Shown one piece after another: positions 10,032-22,558 of a stretch of 64,000 nucleotides of DNA. Each line of letters opens with the position of its first letter. Position 1 is the stretch's first letter. Position numbers and translations under genes: made by a program. Below the pieces are notes generated by a model, which was not told the origin of the DNA, did no database searches, and was given only the letters and a program-made list of their open reading frames with translations. Source of the DNA: Gyromitra esculenta (taxonomy: Eukaryota > Ascomycota > Pezizomycetes > Pezizales > Discinaceae); NCBI GenBank assembly GCA_038503075.1, contig JBCAML010000017.1, positions 372,001-436,000 of the forward strand. Reading direction: 5' to 3'.

Positions 10032-12408
10032 CTATGGAGGAGATGAGGAAGACGATGGCCCAGATCGAGGAACATTCAGATCTTCTCGGAATCTGCTGGA
10101 ACCCTTTTGGGTAACTTTTCGCTCAGGTGTGCGCGGGTCGTCTTCGCGCGGTCGACCACGCATTTCTTGCTCAGGTGGGTCACTGGAAAACCCTGCATAT
10201 TCTGAACCCTGTGCATCGCTATCGATTGTCTTTTGCCAATGTTCTGGCAAGCAAACGCATACGAGAGGAAAAGCTTTGATTTCGGTACCAGGAGGAGGCG
10301 AAGATGATCGGCGGTGACTAGCGCGGGATGTTTGTGAAGCCGATACACCACTATCCCGCAACTGACGGCGGTTGATATAATCCTCAGCTCTTTCATTTAG
10401 GCGAACACCGGTAGCCCATCCTGATAGTTGTTAGTTAACATTGCCTGGCACGGAGGGAAAAAAGACATATTACCATCATCCCAAATCCCCACGACCTTGA
10501 GCATATCGCCCCTATCTAAATCGAACTCGTCTACAGCTCTTGGCTGATACGCCCACAGAACAGCAACTCTATCATTCGGATGAATATCATCTTGCGAATA
10601 ATAATCCTATATACAATTTAGCACAAATACCCAGAGGGCGGCTAAAAATAGGCTAAAAATACCTTGAAAAATGGTAGCTGTTCGGATTGTGGGCTAGAGA
10701 ACCCAGGGGATGACATATCTCTTTCGGATGTTGGGTTATCGGACATCAGGATCGATGCACTGGACAAAGAGGCATTTCGATCGCGGGGTGGGGGATGTAA
10801 TGGCCGCCCAGGGGGCGAATATCTCCTCCTAGGATTGGAATTTGGGCTCTCCTCTAGTCCAAAATCTGAAGAGGAAGAATTGTCGATAATTCGGTGACCA
10901 CGTGTGATGCCGCCGATTATCGCAGGCGAAGAGGGGCCTGCTTCTGAAGTCGCATTTGTCCCTTCAAGCGCTGACATTCGGGCAATTCGGCCCCCAGTGA
11001 GAACTTCATATCCTTGGGCCTGTACGCTTGTAGCAGCAACTGGGTTGAAGGTCATAGACGGACTCCTGTGTTGTCGGGATGGTTGGTTGAAGACAGGTGC
11101 CGGACTTCCATATCTTCTCCTTCGTCTAAAGAATAAGATGAGGAATGCAATAAGACCTACCCCGACGAGCGCTCCAATAGTGATACCAGCAATTGCACCT
11201 CCGGAAAGCCTGGAGCCGCCATTGGAATGAGATGCCGCAGATCCGGCAGTTGCTGAAGCAGTCGTGGTTGTAGTTGTAGTAAATATAGGGGGTAAAGCAG
11301 TGGTGGTTGGCAGATCAACATCCTTGCACCTTTGTTGAGCATTAGAATTGTAACAACAGGTATCAGTAGAATTTGGCGAATTTGTTGCACAATAGAGACA
11401 AAGACCAGGAAGATTATCACTATTAAGACATTAGCCATATATGGATATCGGCCACCTGGGAGGTATTACTTATAGCCACAGTTTGTAGTCTCGTTTTCAT
11501 CGGCCGATATACAGTTTTGAGTAAGAGAATCCGATGGTAACGCACATATGGTGAAATCCGACCGGATCAAGCTAAGCACATCGTTTTTAGAGCTACCACA
11601 AGTTGCATCGTTCGAAACAATGATTTGCTCGCTGATAGCAAATTGGGCCTACGATATATTAGTATAGGACCTAGCTTCGCAATGCGATGTCAAACATACA
11701 CACGAGTCTGCACAAATCGGAGTTGAATTTTTAGCTGTAAGAGAGCATGGGGTCCGTGAGTCTTGAATCATTCTAGAACAAAGAACGCTTCGAGTGAAAC
11801 GTGCATAAAGTTCAGTTGTATTCGAGAGCGTTAGGTTTGAGCAACCAAACAAATTTTGATATCTGTAAAAGAAAATAAATAAATTAGAATTGCAAATGTG
11901 TACCGGAAACAGAAATTTTACCCGGATGGGAAAGGCTTACTTGTTTTTGGCATAGTCTTGCTTAATATATAGTTCGAATTGGATGTCAAACTGCTCAGTG
12001 TCGGCAACATACGCAAGAAATGGACTGCAAAAAAAACGCGTTAACGCAGGGCTCCCTCGGACAACGCGTGCTTGAGAAGACATACAACTCGCCGGTAAGA
12101 GAACTCGATGTAGAAATAGATGATTCATTAAAAGCCGAACAGGCACGTGACGAAGCGAGAGAAATGCATTTTCCGGCGGAAGCAGTCTGAGCGGCTGTCA
12201 AGGGCAACAACACAGTCGATAGCACCACCAAAGCCACGCCACCCAAAGTCATCCGTCGTCTTGGATATCGAGATGAAGACATGCCGTCGAATGCCTCTGC
12301 AGATGCATCACTGTCCCGAGATGAGGGGACACAATTAGCGGAGTGATGGTCGTGATAATGATAGTCGTCGGAACAACGTCCTTCGCCGGCAAGATTCGTA
12401 GCTGTCAT
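10032..12408 (-). CDS. Membrane-anchored SH3-domain protein with Cys-rich ectodomain
   Basis: Exons are 12408-12086, 12024-11941, 11862-11700, 11648-11470, 11419-10663, 10606-10474 and 10420-10032, giving 675 residues in one frame. Order of parts: a 52-residue polar head; a hydrophobic signal (GGVALVVLSTVLLPLTAA); a Cys-rich ectodomain with several N-x-S/T sites; a Thr-rich stalk (~285-305); a transmembrane helix (about 325-347, GITIGALVGVGLIAFLIL) followed by RRRRR; a long disordered cytosolic linker; an SH3 domain (about 513-570, VAVLWAYQPRAVDEFDLDRG); and a Pro/Ser tail. A later ATG at 12282 (MSSSRYPRRRMTLGG) would place the signal peptide at the N-terminus and is an equally good start. 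The topology resembles plasma-membrane scaffolds such as Fus1 or Sho1, but no orthology is claimed. Exact function unknown. Confidence 0.85.
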
Positions 12409-15276
12409 TGACCCGATCCTAAGATCCCCGAGGTGCCAGCTCTCTCGAGCGGGCTATCCTTTTTTCCAGTTTCGCGGGGAAGAAGCGAGGAAGGGCACTG
12501 GCCGCGGCAGCAGCAACAACGAGTGAGCAGCAGCACCAATTGACAGAGCTGCTAGGTGTGAAGGAGGTGGGTGAGAGGAGGGAGAAAGGAGCCCCGGGAA
12601 AAAACCGAACAGCCGCCAGGAACACCGGGACAACAACAGAAAAGAACGACTAGGGATTGGGGGACTGGGGGGTGGGCCAAAGGGGGGGTGGTAAGAGATA
12701 GGAAATGGTTAGAGAGCGTGAGAACTGGCAGCAGCGAGCAGCAGCAGCAAGTGAGCGACAGATGGTTGGTGGGCTGCTGGCGGAGAGACGAAAGTGACAG
12801 ACTGCTGCAAGAGTGCAGCACTGAACTGGCAGACACTCAACTCCGGGCTGAGTGACCGAAAACCGATTAAGTGACTGACTGAATTCTGACTTGACTTGAC
12901 TGCAGACTGGCTGGTTCTCTGCAGGATTCTCTGAATCAAGTCCAGGGGGAAGGAGCGAACCTTCCGAACGAGATCGCACGAGTTCGCTTCACTGCGCCGA
13001 GAGCGTTGGTGTGCTACAAGTGTCCTAGCGTGGGGCGCTCGGGAAATGAGATGATGCACGGGCAGACGCGCCAGGCACCCACGGCGACACGCCTCGACAT
13101 CGGCAGACCCCCTCATGGAATACAGGCTGATCCAATTGAGAAATACTCTATATGTTGCGATGGCCGCATTTTGGGTTTACCCCGAACTAACGAACGCAGG
13201 AGAGATATCGTCACCGCCATCATCACCGCTGCAGTGGTCTGCAGCTAGAGTATGTGGTTGTCCAATAGCTCGAAGTAAGGTGGGGGCACCTATACAAAGT
13301 TTAACAGGTTCGCAAACACTATTTGTACACGGGAGACGAAACATAATTTGAAGTTCTATCCGCCGGGCCACGAGGCACTCAAAAGCTGGCTCCTATGGGA
13401 GACTGCGAGTAACGCGATATACAAAGCCTGACAGCCACCAAATAATCAATACGCGCACATAATCTTGTCTAAATATTTCCGTAAATGAGGTCGCCGCCCA
13501 AACCTCATCATTTGCTCTATTGTGTTGACTCCCAGTAAACCGTCGCCTTGTTGTTATTCGTCATCGTCGTATCGTGTGGTTGGTGTATCAGAGGAAACGT
13601 CGTTCGAAAAATTCGGTTCCTGAATGGTAAACAAACCTTGACGCAGATTGATAGATGACTCAGCCTCGCGCTAGCCCGTGACGGAAACGGTCACACCTGG
13701 ATATCACGAGCCAGACCGTTTCCGGCGTGATGAGACATCAACGCGGATCCACCAAAAACATCGTGATGTGCAACATCAAAGTCGGACTTCAACCTCCACC
13801 AGTATTTTCCTTGCATGTATCCACTTATGTCTGTGCAGACTTTCCCCGCAAATCAATCCCACTCGGCCCAATTCAGCTACTACTGTACCAAACAGCATTC
13901 AGAGTCCAGTGAACTGGTATCGAAGATGGAACTGGCAGCAATCCAAGTCTTATGACGTGAACATCACTGCTGATCAAATCAAATAAACATAAGAGATACA
14001 GGACAAAACTATGGTAGCCAGATAAGAGACAACATATCTCCCATATATCTATGGGATTTGTAGGTTACCGCCCCTCTCAAGTAAACCCTCTTGGTTAACC
14101 ATTCTCCCCTGTACACTTAGGGTTATTACAGAATACATTTCCTCGATTTGTATCCTACGCTCACAGCCACCCATACCCTTGCTATAATAACACTACCTAT
14201 ATTGCTTGGGATCGGGTACACGGGTTTCTGACGAGGATTGAACACCTCCCTCCCGCCGTGCCGAGTTAACAAGAACCTTGATACCCTTGCTTCTTGCTTT
14301 ATCTTTCACGCTCAATTACACCCTGAGCAATAAAAGGTGACTGGAGCCGCCTCGTCTCAAGCCCCTTCAGACATCTTTTGTGATATGCAAGCGTCGTAAG
14401 CATCGGTCACAGATCCGGGATTCGGCAAGGTCGGGGGGCCTAGGCGAGGGATGGATGTTGGAAACCAGTGCTGGAGTTTAATCTAAGCTTAGAAGAAAGC
14501 TTTCGAGCAGATGGAGGGCTTTTCGATATCCCAATCCTTTATTTTATTTTATTTTATTTTATTTGGTAGGTTCAGAGTGTGTGAGAGGATTAACTGAGCA
14601 GGATAATTACGTAGTTTGCAGCGGAAGGAATCACGATATGTTTAGAGGATGATTAAGCTTTGGATTCACGTTGGAGGGCTTTTTAAGGGGTAGTTGGAAT
14701 TAGGCAGCTTACTTTTCTTATGCCCTTTTTCTGGGTGGCTTCTCTGTGCAGAACGATAATAGGGATAGCCGTTATACGACATTTATTGTTACGAAGCGCT
14801 GTTCGTATTTAGACCTGTACATAAGGCCTGCGAGTGATTGGGACGAGACAGACATGCAACGGTTGTGGGGGACTGTGACAGGCTAAGAAAGCTGAGGCTC
14901 CCGTCGGGCCTCGGGAAAGCCTGACTCGGCCAGGCATGACAGGTTGCACGAGCCACACATCCCCGCCACCGCCACCAAGATTAATTTTCTGGTGGAGGGG
15001 TGACTTCAACTCCAGCGGTGGTGGTGGCTGTCTGTCTGTCTTTTGGCTGGAGAACTTCAACCTGTCCTGTGCCGTCTCTCCATTCGCAGCTGCCCCATCC
15101 GCTGCGATAGCAGATTCGCACATTCCTCTTCCCTCATCCCCCGTCCCCCATCCCCACCCACATCACATCCCCATCGAGGATCCCCACCCCTCGGTACGAG
15201 ATATCCCCCCATACTACAATCCATCACTCTCGCCATCGACTCGCCATCGCCGGTCTCGTCCGTTCCCTGGAATGTC
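12409..15276. other. 2.9-kb divergent intergenic region SH3 gene / MDV1
   Basis: No supported gene. It holds GC-rich, CAG/CTG-containing sequence close to the SH3 gene (12480-12860), an AT-rich middle, a (TTTTA)n run at about 14538-14564, and a pyrimidine-rich, ATG-poor leader before MDV1. Reading frames here have no recognisable domains. Confidence 0.4.
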
Positions 15277-17665
15277 ATGGCCTCGAATTCTGGTCATGGC
15301 AGCTCCTTGTCCACAGTCGACAATCCCCACAAGTCCAATGCTGAATCCGACGCAAACCCGACCGTTCTAAGCAATGCTCTGACCAGCGTTACTGTAAGTC
15401 TTGTTTCCAACTCGCCGAAGGGCACCGCATGTCGTAGATCCGCCCTAACGATGCTTTTCGTTTTTTCTTTTTTGCCCTGCAGGGACAAAACCTGACAGCA
15501 TTCGGCCGCACAGTGACGGCCACCGCAGGAACGCTCTTCAACGACGGCGCTCCACCCCACCACTACACTGCCGCAATGACCGATATCTCCAAACAGCTCG
15601 CCCAGCGCCCGTCGCTGCAACGCCGCGTCTTTACCTTCAACCACCGCTCACCCTCGGAACTCGTGCGGTCGAAGCTGTCGACCGCCGAGATTCAATATCG
15701 GGCGCTGACCTACCTTCCGGATGAGCTCCTCTCTAACATTCCGGAGACTGACAATTCCTATTCACTTTTCCAGGGCTTCCAGGCGACTTTGCCCGAGGAG
15801 CCGAGGGGCAGAGAAAGGCACGGCCGGAAGGGTTCTGGTCGACACAAGTTGATTGAAGGTCCCAATGGCAATGATGCGGACCCACCATCGTCGCTGAATC
15901 ACTTGAATCGCGAGAAATCTACGTTGGCTCGACAACTGGAAATGCTCGGCATCAGGAAGAATATGGCTTCGTCTGAGATCAGAGAGATCGATATGAAGGT
16001 GGCGAATTTACATCAGATGCGAAATATTGTTCTGGATCGATTGGCAAAATTGGAACAGGATGAGGCTGAGGTGGAGCATGAAAGTAAATACCTTTTTTTT
16101 GCCACCAATTTTAACCCCTCTTCGGAAAATACACGGTTTTTGGGTTATTAGCCGGAATAGCTATATTGTATAGTTGCTAACCTTATCGCACAGTGGTGAA
16201 TCTTGAAACAAAAATTGAGGACCTCCAAGACGAACTTGAACTCGCCGCGGCCGGCTCGGAGCATCATGTCTCAGATCCTGAATCCAACGCAGATGATGGC
16301 AAGAGCGAGGAATCTTCGTTCATGTCTGAATCAATCTATGGCAAACTCAACTCCCCCAAGCAAGCCCGAAAACGAAAATCTGGTCGCAGAATCTCCATGC
16401 CTATCCTTCATGAACACCTGGGCCCTGGCCAGAACATCAAGGAGATAGAGACTCACGCGGACAATATCACTGGGTTGGATTTTGACGTTCCCTTTGGCAC
16501 AATGGTTACCGCCGCACTCGACGACACTGTAAGGGTATGGGATCTGAATACTGGTCGCTGCATAGGTATGCTGGAGGGTCATCATGCGTCTGTCAGGTGT
16601 TTGCAGGTTGAAGACAACATTGTTGCAACTGGTTCAGCGGATGCTTCTATCCGTCTCTGGGATCTCTCTCGCGCAGAGAGCTATAAATTTACACCTCCGT
16701 CTACTACTTCGTCGATTCACAAAAGGGCATCCGCATCCGCATCCGCATCCGCCTCTGCCTCTGCCTCTGCCTCAGCATCCGCTTCGGTATCAGAGGCAGA
16801 GGAGGAAATGGAAGAAGATGGTATCCCATTAGCGCCGGAATTTCACACACCCTCAATGTCGGAATGCCAAGTTTTCTGTCTCGATTCACATGTGGACGAA
16901 GTCACGGCTCTGTATTTCCAGGGCGATACCTTGGTTTCTGGAAGTGCGGATAAGACTCTGAGGCAATGGGATTTGGTTAAGGGAAGATGTGTACAGACCC
17001 TTGATGTTCTCTGGGCTGCGGCGCAAAATAATATGGATGAAGGTAAATGGAGAACAGGTGGGAAAACCGGAGGACTTGGAGGAGACTTTGTTGGTGCGCT
17101 ACAATGCTTTGATGCGGCCCTTGCTTGTGGAACTGCAGACGGAATGGTTAGATTATGGGATTGTGAGTTTTTTTGTTATCCTTTGTTTTCCGCCTTGGGT
17201 TGATTTTCATGGGTGGAACACTAATATGCGTGATGGTGGCAGTGAGAAGTGGCCAAGTTCATCGGTCATTAGTTGGTCATACAGGCCCAGTGACATGTCT
17301 CCAGTTTGATGACGTACATCTCGTCACCGGCTCTCTCGATAGAAGTATCAGAGTACGCTATTCAATACCTATTCCCCCCTATTAAAATAATTTCTAACAT
17401 TCCCTAGATATGGGATCTACGAACTGGCTCGATATTCGATGTCTTCGGCTACGATAACCCTATAACAAGCATGCAGTTTGATAGCCGTCGTATTGTCTCA
17501 GCCGCCGGCGAACCCGTCGTCAAAGTCTACGATAAAACCGACGGCAGGCACTGGGACTGTGGTGCATCAGAAACCAATAAGGTAATCGTGGAGAGGGTTA
17601 GGGTTAAAGATGGATATCTCGTCGAGGGAAGACAGAACGGAACTGTAGGTATATGGGCTTGTTGA
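15277..17665 (+). CDS. MDV1: Mitochondrial division WD-repeat adaptor (Mdv1/Caf4)
   Basis: Adaptor at the outer mitochondrial membrane that links Fis1 to the dynamin Dnm1 in mitochondrial fission. Exons are 15277-15393, 15483-16083, 16194-17162, 17243-17352 and 17408-17665, giving 684 residues. The N-terminal helical region (Fis1-binding in the family) holds [15 protein letters not shown]. It is followed by a coiled coil (about 180-255, [19 protein letters not shown] and [20 protein letters not shown]). Then comes [19 protein letters not shown] and a WD40 propeller to the end ([48 protein letters not shown]). A Ser-Ala repeat (about residues 418-438) is inserted between WD blades. The start lies in a pyrimidine-rich leader; a longer start at 15043 is disfavoured because its extra sequence is low complexity. 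Confidence 0.93.
16727..16788 (+). repeat. Hexanucleotide microsatellite coding a Ser-Ala run in MDV1
   Basis: GCATCC/GCCTCT hexamers in frame, encoding about ten Ser-Ala pairs between propeller blades. A microsatellite of this kind can change length without shifting frame. Confidence 0.8.
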
Positions 17666-20600
17666 GACCGGAGAATTTGGTTAGTGGAAGATTCAAATTA
17701 GAGTAGCGAAAGGCTACATGTACTTTTTTTTATTTCTTTCTTTCCCTTCTCGTTGTGTCTTCCCCCCTCACTCGATTACTAGCTCCCTTTCCATTTCTTC
17801 CTATCATTAATTTTTCCTTCTTTTATGACCTTTTCTCTCTCTCTTTCTTTTTATGGCGTTTGGAGGGGCTATGATCAATGCGGCGGATGGATCAATGAAG
17901 TGAGGATACGATTGTGAATGCCAAAAAATGTCATGTATGATGTGATTATTTCTATTTTTCTTCCTTATTATTCCTTTGAAAAAAAAAAAAGTAGGAAAGA
18001 TCTCTAAGGCAGTGTGTGGTTTGGTGTGGACGCGGATTACTTCTAGAAGGGCTGGGTTGGATTTTCTTTTTCTTCTTCATTTCTTTGGTACTTGGGGGGG
18101 TCTTTATTTTAGAAAGCAAAAAAATGTGGATTAGGATGGTGGCAGAGTGGGCTGAGGGAGAAGGGAGAGTAAAAAAAAAAAAAAAAGGCCACATGCGAGG
18201 TGGGTTTAGGGTGAGAGATGAAGGAGAGGTAAGGGGGGGAGGGGGAGGGGAGAGATGGGAAAGTGGGTAACGTTTTTAAAAAGGGTACATATATATATAT
18301 ATCGTGGATTGGAATAGGTATTGTTCTGCGGGTACGTGCAGTAGATACCTTGTTTCATTACTTGGAGGCATTTTCTGTGTTTTTATAACGTTTTTATTTC
18401 CTTTTCTTCCTCTTTATTTCTTTTCCTGATGACTGTGTGGATGTATTATCAGTTGTGTATGAAGAAATTGGGAATACCTACTACGTTTTACCTCGGTGAA
18501 GAGTACCTTGTGGTGTTGCATATTATTGTCGAAGGGGGGACGTTTTGTGGAGTAGCGTTAGTTGGAGCCGAGCCATGTTTTATGATGCGTGGTGTTTGCT
18601 ACCTAACCCCTAGCACAACTACTTCTGTCTCACGCTTAGCCTATTTTTTTCAAAAATTTACCATTTCTACGAAGAAAGCTGCGTGAGGTACGAACCTTGG
18701 CGCCGAATATCGAAGTTTGGGCACGGGACAGGGTTCTGATAAACCACGAAAAGGCTAATCTCCATATTGACCTGCATTAACTACAGGTACAGGTACAGGT
18801 ACCATTCTTAACCTTTGTACACGTGCCGTCCCTTGCTGAGCATTCTGGACCTATTTTTTTATACTGCTCCCACCCCATCCCGCATCCTCACCCATCCCTG
18901 TGATGCAATGTGCAAGATGCTATCCTCGCCTCAAGTGGGATGTTTCTTGCGGTTCCCGGTGACCTTTAGGTAGCTTTGCTTGTTTCCTTTCCCTTTCTTT
19001 TCGTACCCTCTTCGCTTTCCGTGTTCCGCTTCGACTTATTCTGACGTCTAACGGCAAAACCCCTCCTGTTCATCCGATTTCGAAATACCCGTTCTGGTTA
19101 GAGGGAAATCGTGTCTGGGGATTCCTTACTTTCCTGGGCGGTGCCTTTTGTTCTAACTAGGTAGAGGGGGTTACTAGAGGGATGGGCGTTAGAGGCGGTG
19201 GTGTTCGTTCAACTTAGGGTGGGAATGAGTTTTAGGCTGGCTATTTTGTGGCTCCGAGCCACATACCATGACGAAACCCTAACCCTATATTAAAGAATAG
19301 ACAGCAGCAGCGGTAAAGTTATACTCGTTCCCAAGGCGCTGGATCCATTGATAATCCGATTATTCAATCCTACTCGTATTCTCATGACGTTTCTTAAAAT
19401 GGGCTAGGTCCGCATATCATACAAACTGCCCTGAATTTACCTATTTTATATGGGATGCAGAGGCAGCCCGTTTTGGAAACGTCATGGGAATACAAGTATT
19501 GCTTCCAATAGCCACCCCAGTGGAATCCCGCATTTTCAGATGGTGGAAAAAGCAAGTGTGTGCTCTTCGCGGTTCGCACAACGGTACACGTACTCCAGTT
19601 CAAAGGGGAATTTACGCCGTGTCTCGCGTTTCGTGTTTTCCTCCAATTATTTTAACTCGATGCGATGGATTTTCCCAAACGCTGAATACTGAAAACGGCC
19701 GCCGGTAGGGGTTGCAGCGATGATCGAACCCAGGTTACGTGTATTTTTCCCTTCCGCACTTGACAGCACATACTGGATCTACTGCTTGGTTCGTAAAACG
19801 GTTATGTCTGGGCGCGTGTTTGAACCACCAGAAGACTGCTGGAAAGAGGATCATGGGCCGTGTGAGCCATGATTCAACGGTTCTGTGCTAGGGTCAATGA
19901 TATACGTGGGTGTTAGGTAATGTTGTTTTTTTTGCTAAGGCATGGCTTATGTTGTGGTTTATTAGTTAAATTTTGCTTTGCTGGTTGCACTTGAAGAAGG
20001 TGAGAAAAAAGCTCAATTACACGGAAGAAGGCTGATATATCTATACATTCCGCGGCTAATACAAAAATTCTAAAGAAGACTACTCCTGCAGACCTTTAAG
20101 ATAAAAGTGGAACAAGGCGTGACGTGAGACCTGTTTTACGAGGGGCTTCGCGTGATAATTCATGTAAAGTGTCCTGACTTGATGTACGGCATCCCGGGAA
20201 CGGTTTCCTACGTATGTACGTGGGGCAACCTTTAAGATCTATTCGAGTCTGCAGGGCGTTGCAGCCGGTTCCCGTTCCTTGCGTGAGCCATAAACCTGCT
20301 GTGTTCTATTTTCTGTTGTCAGATCCTCGGAAAAGCTGCATAGATTATTTGTCCTGAGAAAGACGGAATTCCACGGAGGAGAGAAGAGGAGAGAGTTCGA
20401 GAGCGGGGGACTGAGAGGAGACACGCTGACCCCTCTAAATCAGGTAGCTTATCGCGGATCGCGGATCAGCCATGCGACCCCCTCAACACCACCTTTCTGG
20501 TCCTCTTATCAACATCGCGAGACCACCTACAGCGATAGCGACGACGACATCTTATGAACGCCTGACGTAGCGTCACCAGCCAGGAATCTGTCCTGATTTT

Positions 20601-20836
20601 ACTCACCTTTTCTCCCCTCCCATTCAAAAAGGGTTCTCCCGAGCACGAATATCGTTCTGCCCTGATACTCGTCCCATTCGGCACATCGCTCTCATCGTGT
20701 AATCAACTGCCGCCTGTTCTTGTGCTCGAACTCCCACTTGACCTGAAGAAAGAAAAAAAAAACCGACCCCGCTTACTTCTCACCAGCTTCTAAAAACCCC
20801 TACTTCCTCGTAACCGAACTCTCCCATCCTGCAACC
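17666..20836. other. 3.2-kb intergenic region MDV1 / 573-aa gene
   Basis: No supported gene. It holds a long pyrimidine-rich 3' region after MDV1, poly-A runs (17979-17990, 18171-18186), an AT repeat at 18289-18302 and a purine-rich tract (18220-18270). The CA/TC-rich leader before 20837 is probably the 5' UTR of the next gene. A TACATGTA palindrome lies at 17715-17722. Confidence 0.4.
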
Positions 20837-22558
20837 ATGGCTTTTAGAGCTCCGACAAACCACCGTCACCTATCCATACGGTCTCTCCTTCCCTTCCACG
20901 ACGACGACGCCCAAGGCGAAACCGGCCATTCATCACTCCTCAGCTCACCCGCGTTCCACAGCCCAGCCGTTGAGCAAGATGCCGACGAATGGGTTGTCTT
21001 CTCGCCTTCAAGCGTTGGCGACGCAACAACGGTTACCGGGACCAATCCACGGTCACGTGCAAGCGAAGTAGGGAGTCTCGAGTCCGCCCCGCGAATTCTA
21101 CGACATGGGGGGAGCTATGGGATTCCAGGGACGTTTGACGATTTGGTAGGAGACGAAGAGGAGGATGAAGATGAAGATGACGATTACCTTGACGGGACAG
21201 AAACGGATTCATTACAACCTTTTCGTGAACAGGATAACGAAGGACCTGTAATGTTGCCAACACACGATGGATTAGGAACGTTCCCATCATCTTCGGGGGT
21301 CATCACCGGCTTGCGGTCGTTGGAAGAGTCACTGCGAATAATAGCGATGGCGGAATGTAGTCAGGGCGAGGAGGAGACTGCTGCAAAGATTATCCGGTGG
21401 AGGGGAGAACATACACAAGCGGTATTGGACGAGATCGAGAAACTGACACGGCGGAGGATATCTTTGGCTAGTTTAAGAGGTGGAAACTTGGGACATCATG
21501 AAAAGGCCCTGTTAGAGGAGGATACAACATCTATGGGGGCCAGCACAGATGACCTCAGGTCCATAGCATCCACATCAACTCAAAACCAAGCTGAGGAAAC
21601 TGAGGAGGGCGAAGAACACCCAGAGACACTGTGGAGACGGATAACAAGGCGGTTCATCCGCGATATCATGGGGATCGACGACGAACTTCTCCAAATTATC
21701 TTTGGTGAAGCGTTACCTGCCGAAGCTCCTGTTGATTTTTTACACGAAGAGAACATGGTAGCGAGGGATGCCGAGGAGAGGCTATTGAACCGTCTAGCAA
21801 GAGAGCTAGGGGTTCTGGTTAACCAATACACATCCCACCCCTCCGGCGACGGAGCTTTCTCAGCTCACGGCGAGAGTCTCTACGAGGACTCTGATGATGG
21901 CAGCAAAACGCCTCAGGCACGGTCATCTCAATCACAGCAAGATGAGCTTACAAATTCCCCTCACAAGCGTCACCGTTCCCAATCCCTCACATCCGCAAGT
22001 TCCTCGGTCCCACAATTCCAGTTCGCACCAACACTTCCACAGGAGGAAGCATCTCATGCCGCTCTGTGGGGCATTGAAGAGGAGCAAGAAATCGATGAAG
22101 AAGCACAAGCGAAGCGCGACTCTCAGTTTCGGAAAGAATACTGGGAACAGGAGCTTGGCGTCCGCGTATTCTTCTCCTTCCTCAAATCCCGCTTCTCTGG
22201 CCCTCCCTCAATCCCTACACCTCCTCCTGCACCTCTACACCAGCATCATCCACTTATCCGCAATGCCCGGTCCGCTTTCCACCCATATCAAAGCCCAGTA
22301 GCCAAACGACCAGCATCTGTTGCACCAGCAAAGATGGCCCCACCCTCTACAGCGCCATCAACGAGTGGGGGTCAAATCTTCGGCGGGTTCGGGTTTGGCA
22401 TGAGGAGTGTAAGTAGTTATGCTAGCGGTGGAAAAGGCAAGACGGTAAGTAGCAGAGGGAGCAGCAGGAACAGAGGATTCTACTGGGATGTTGCAACGTC
22501 AGTTGGAAGCGGAAAGACAGGAAGTTGTGTTGGCACTGGTGTATGGGCTGCTATCTAA
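20837..22558 (+). CDS. Hypothetical acidic disordered fungal protein, 573 aa, intronless
   Basis: One uninterrupted frame that starts at an ATG in good context (CAACCATGG) and ends at 22556-22558. I do not recognise a named family. The N-terminal third holds DADEWVVFSPSSVGDAT and a strongly acidic block (EEDEDEDDDYLDG, about residues 109-121). The middle has helical segments (SLEESLRIIAMAECSQGEEE; ITRRFIRDIMGIDDELLQII, about 275-294). The C-terminal part has WEQELGVRVFFSFLKSRF, a Pro-rich run and a Gly/Ser-rich end closing in GVWAAI. It has no signal peptide or clear membrane helix. Single-exon structure is unusual among its intron-rich neighbours. Probably a soluble, partly disordered protein; function unknown. 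Confidence 0.75.
   Translation: MAFRAPTNHRHLSIRSLLPFHDDDAQGETGHSSLLSSPAFHSPAVEQDADEWVVFSPSSVGDATTVTGTNPRSRASEVGSLESAPRILRHGGSYGIPGTFDDLVGDEEEDEDEDDDYLDGTETDSLQPFREQDNEGPVMLPTHDGLGTFPSSSGVITGLRSLEESLRIIAMAECSQGEEETAAKIIRWRGEHTQAVLDEIEKLTRRRISLASLRGGNLGHHEKALLEEDTTSMGASTDDLRSIASTSTQNQAEETEEGEEHPETLWRRITRRFIRDIMGIDDELLQIIFGEALPAEAPVDFLHEENMVARDAEERLLNRLARELGVLVNQYTSHPSGDGAFSAHGESLYEDSDDGSKTPQARSSQSQQDELTNSPHKRHRSQSLTSASSSVPQFQFAPTLPQEEASHAALWGIEEEQEIDEEAQAKRDSQFRKEYWEQELGVRVFFSFLKSRFSGPPSIPTPPPAPLHQHHPLIRNARSAFHPYQSPVAKRPASVAPAKMAPPSTAPSTSGGQIFGGFGFGMRSVSSYASGGKGKTVSSRGSSRNRGFYWDVATSVGSGKTGSCVGTGVWAAI

Noticed and set aside
12552..13248. Several 80-135 codon frames upstream of the SH3 gene
   Set aside because: All are low-complexity Ser/Gln/Leu frames arising from CAG/CTG-rich promoter sequence, and they overlap on both strands.
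15043..15276. Longer N-terminus for MDV1 from an upstream in-frame ATG
   Set aside because: The extra 78 codons are low-complexity Pro/Ser/His sequence unlike the family. The ATG at 15277 gives a normal start.
19700..19745. Possible tRNA T-arm (GGGTTCGATC on the minus strand)
   Set aside because: The bases around the putative T-loop do not pair into a five-base stem, and no acceptor stem or anticodon arm fits around it.
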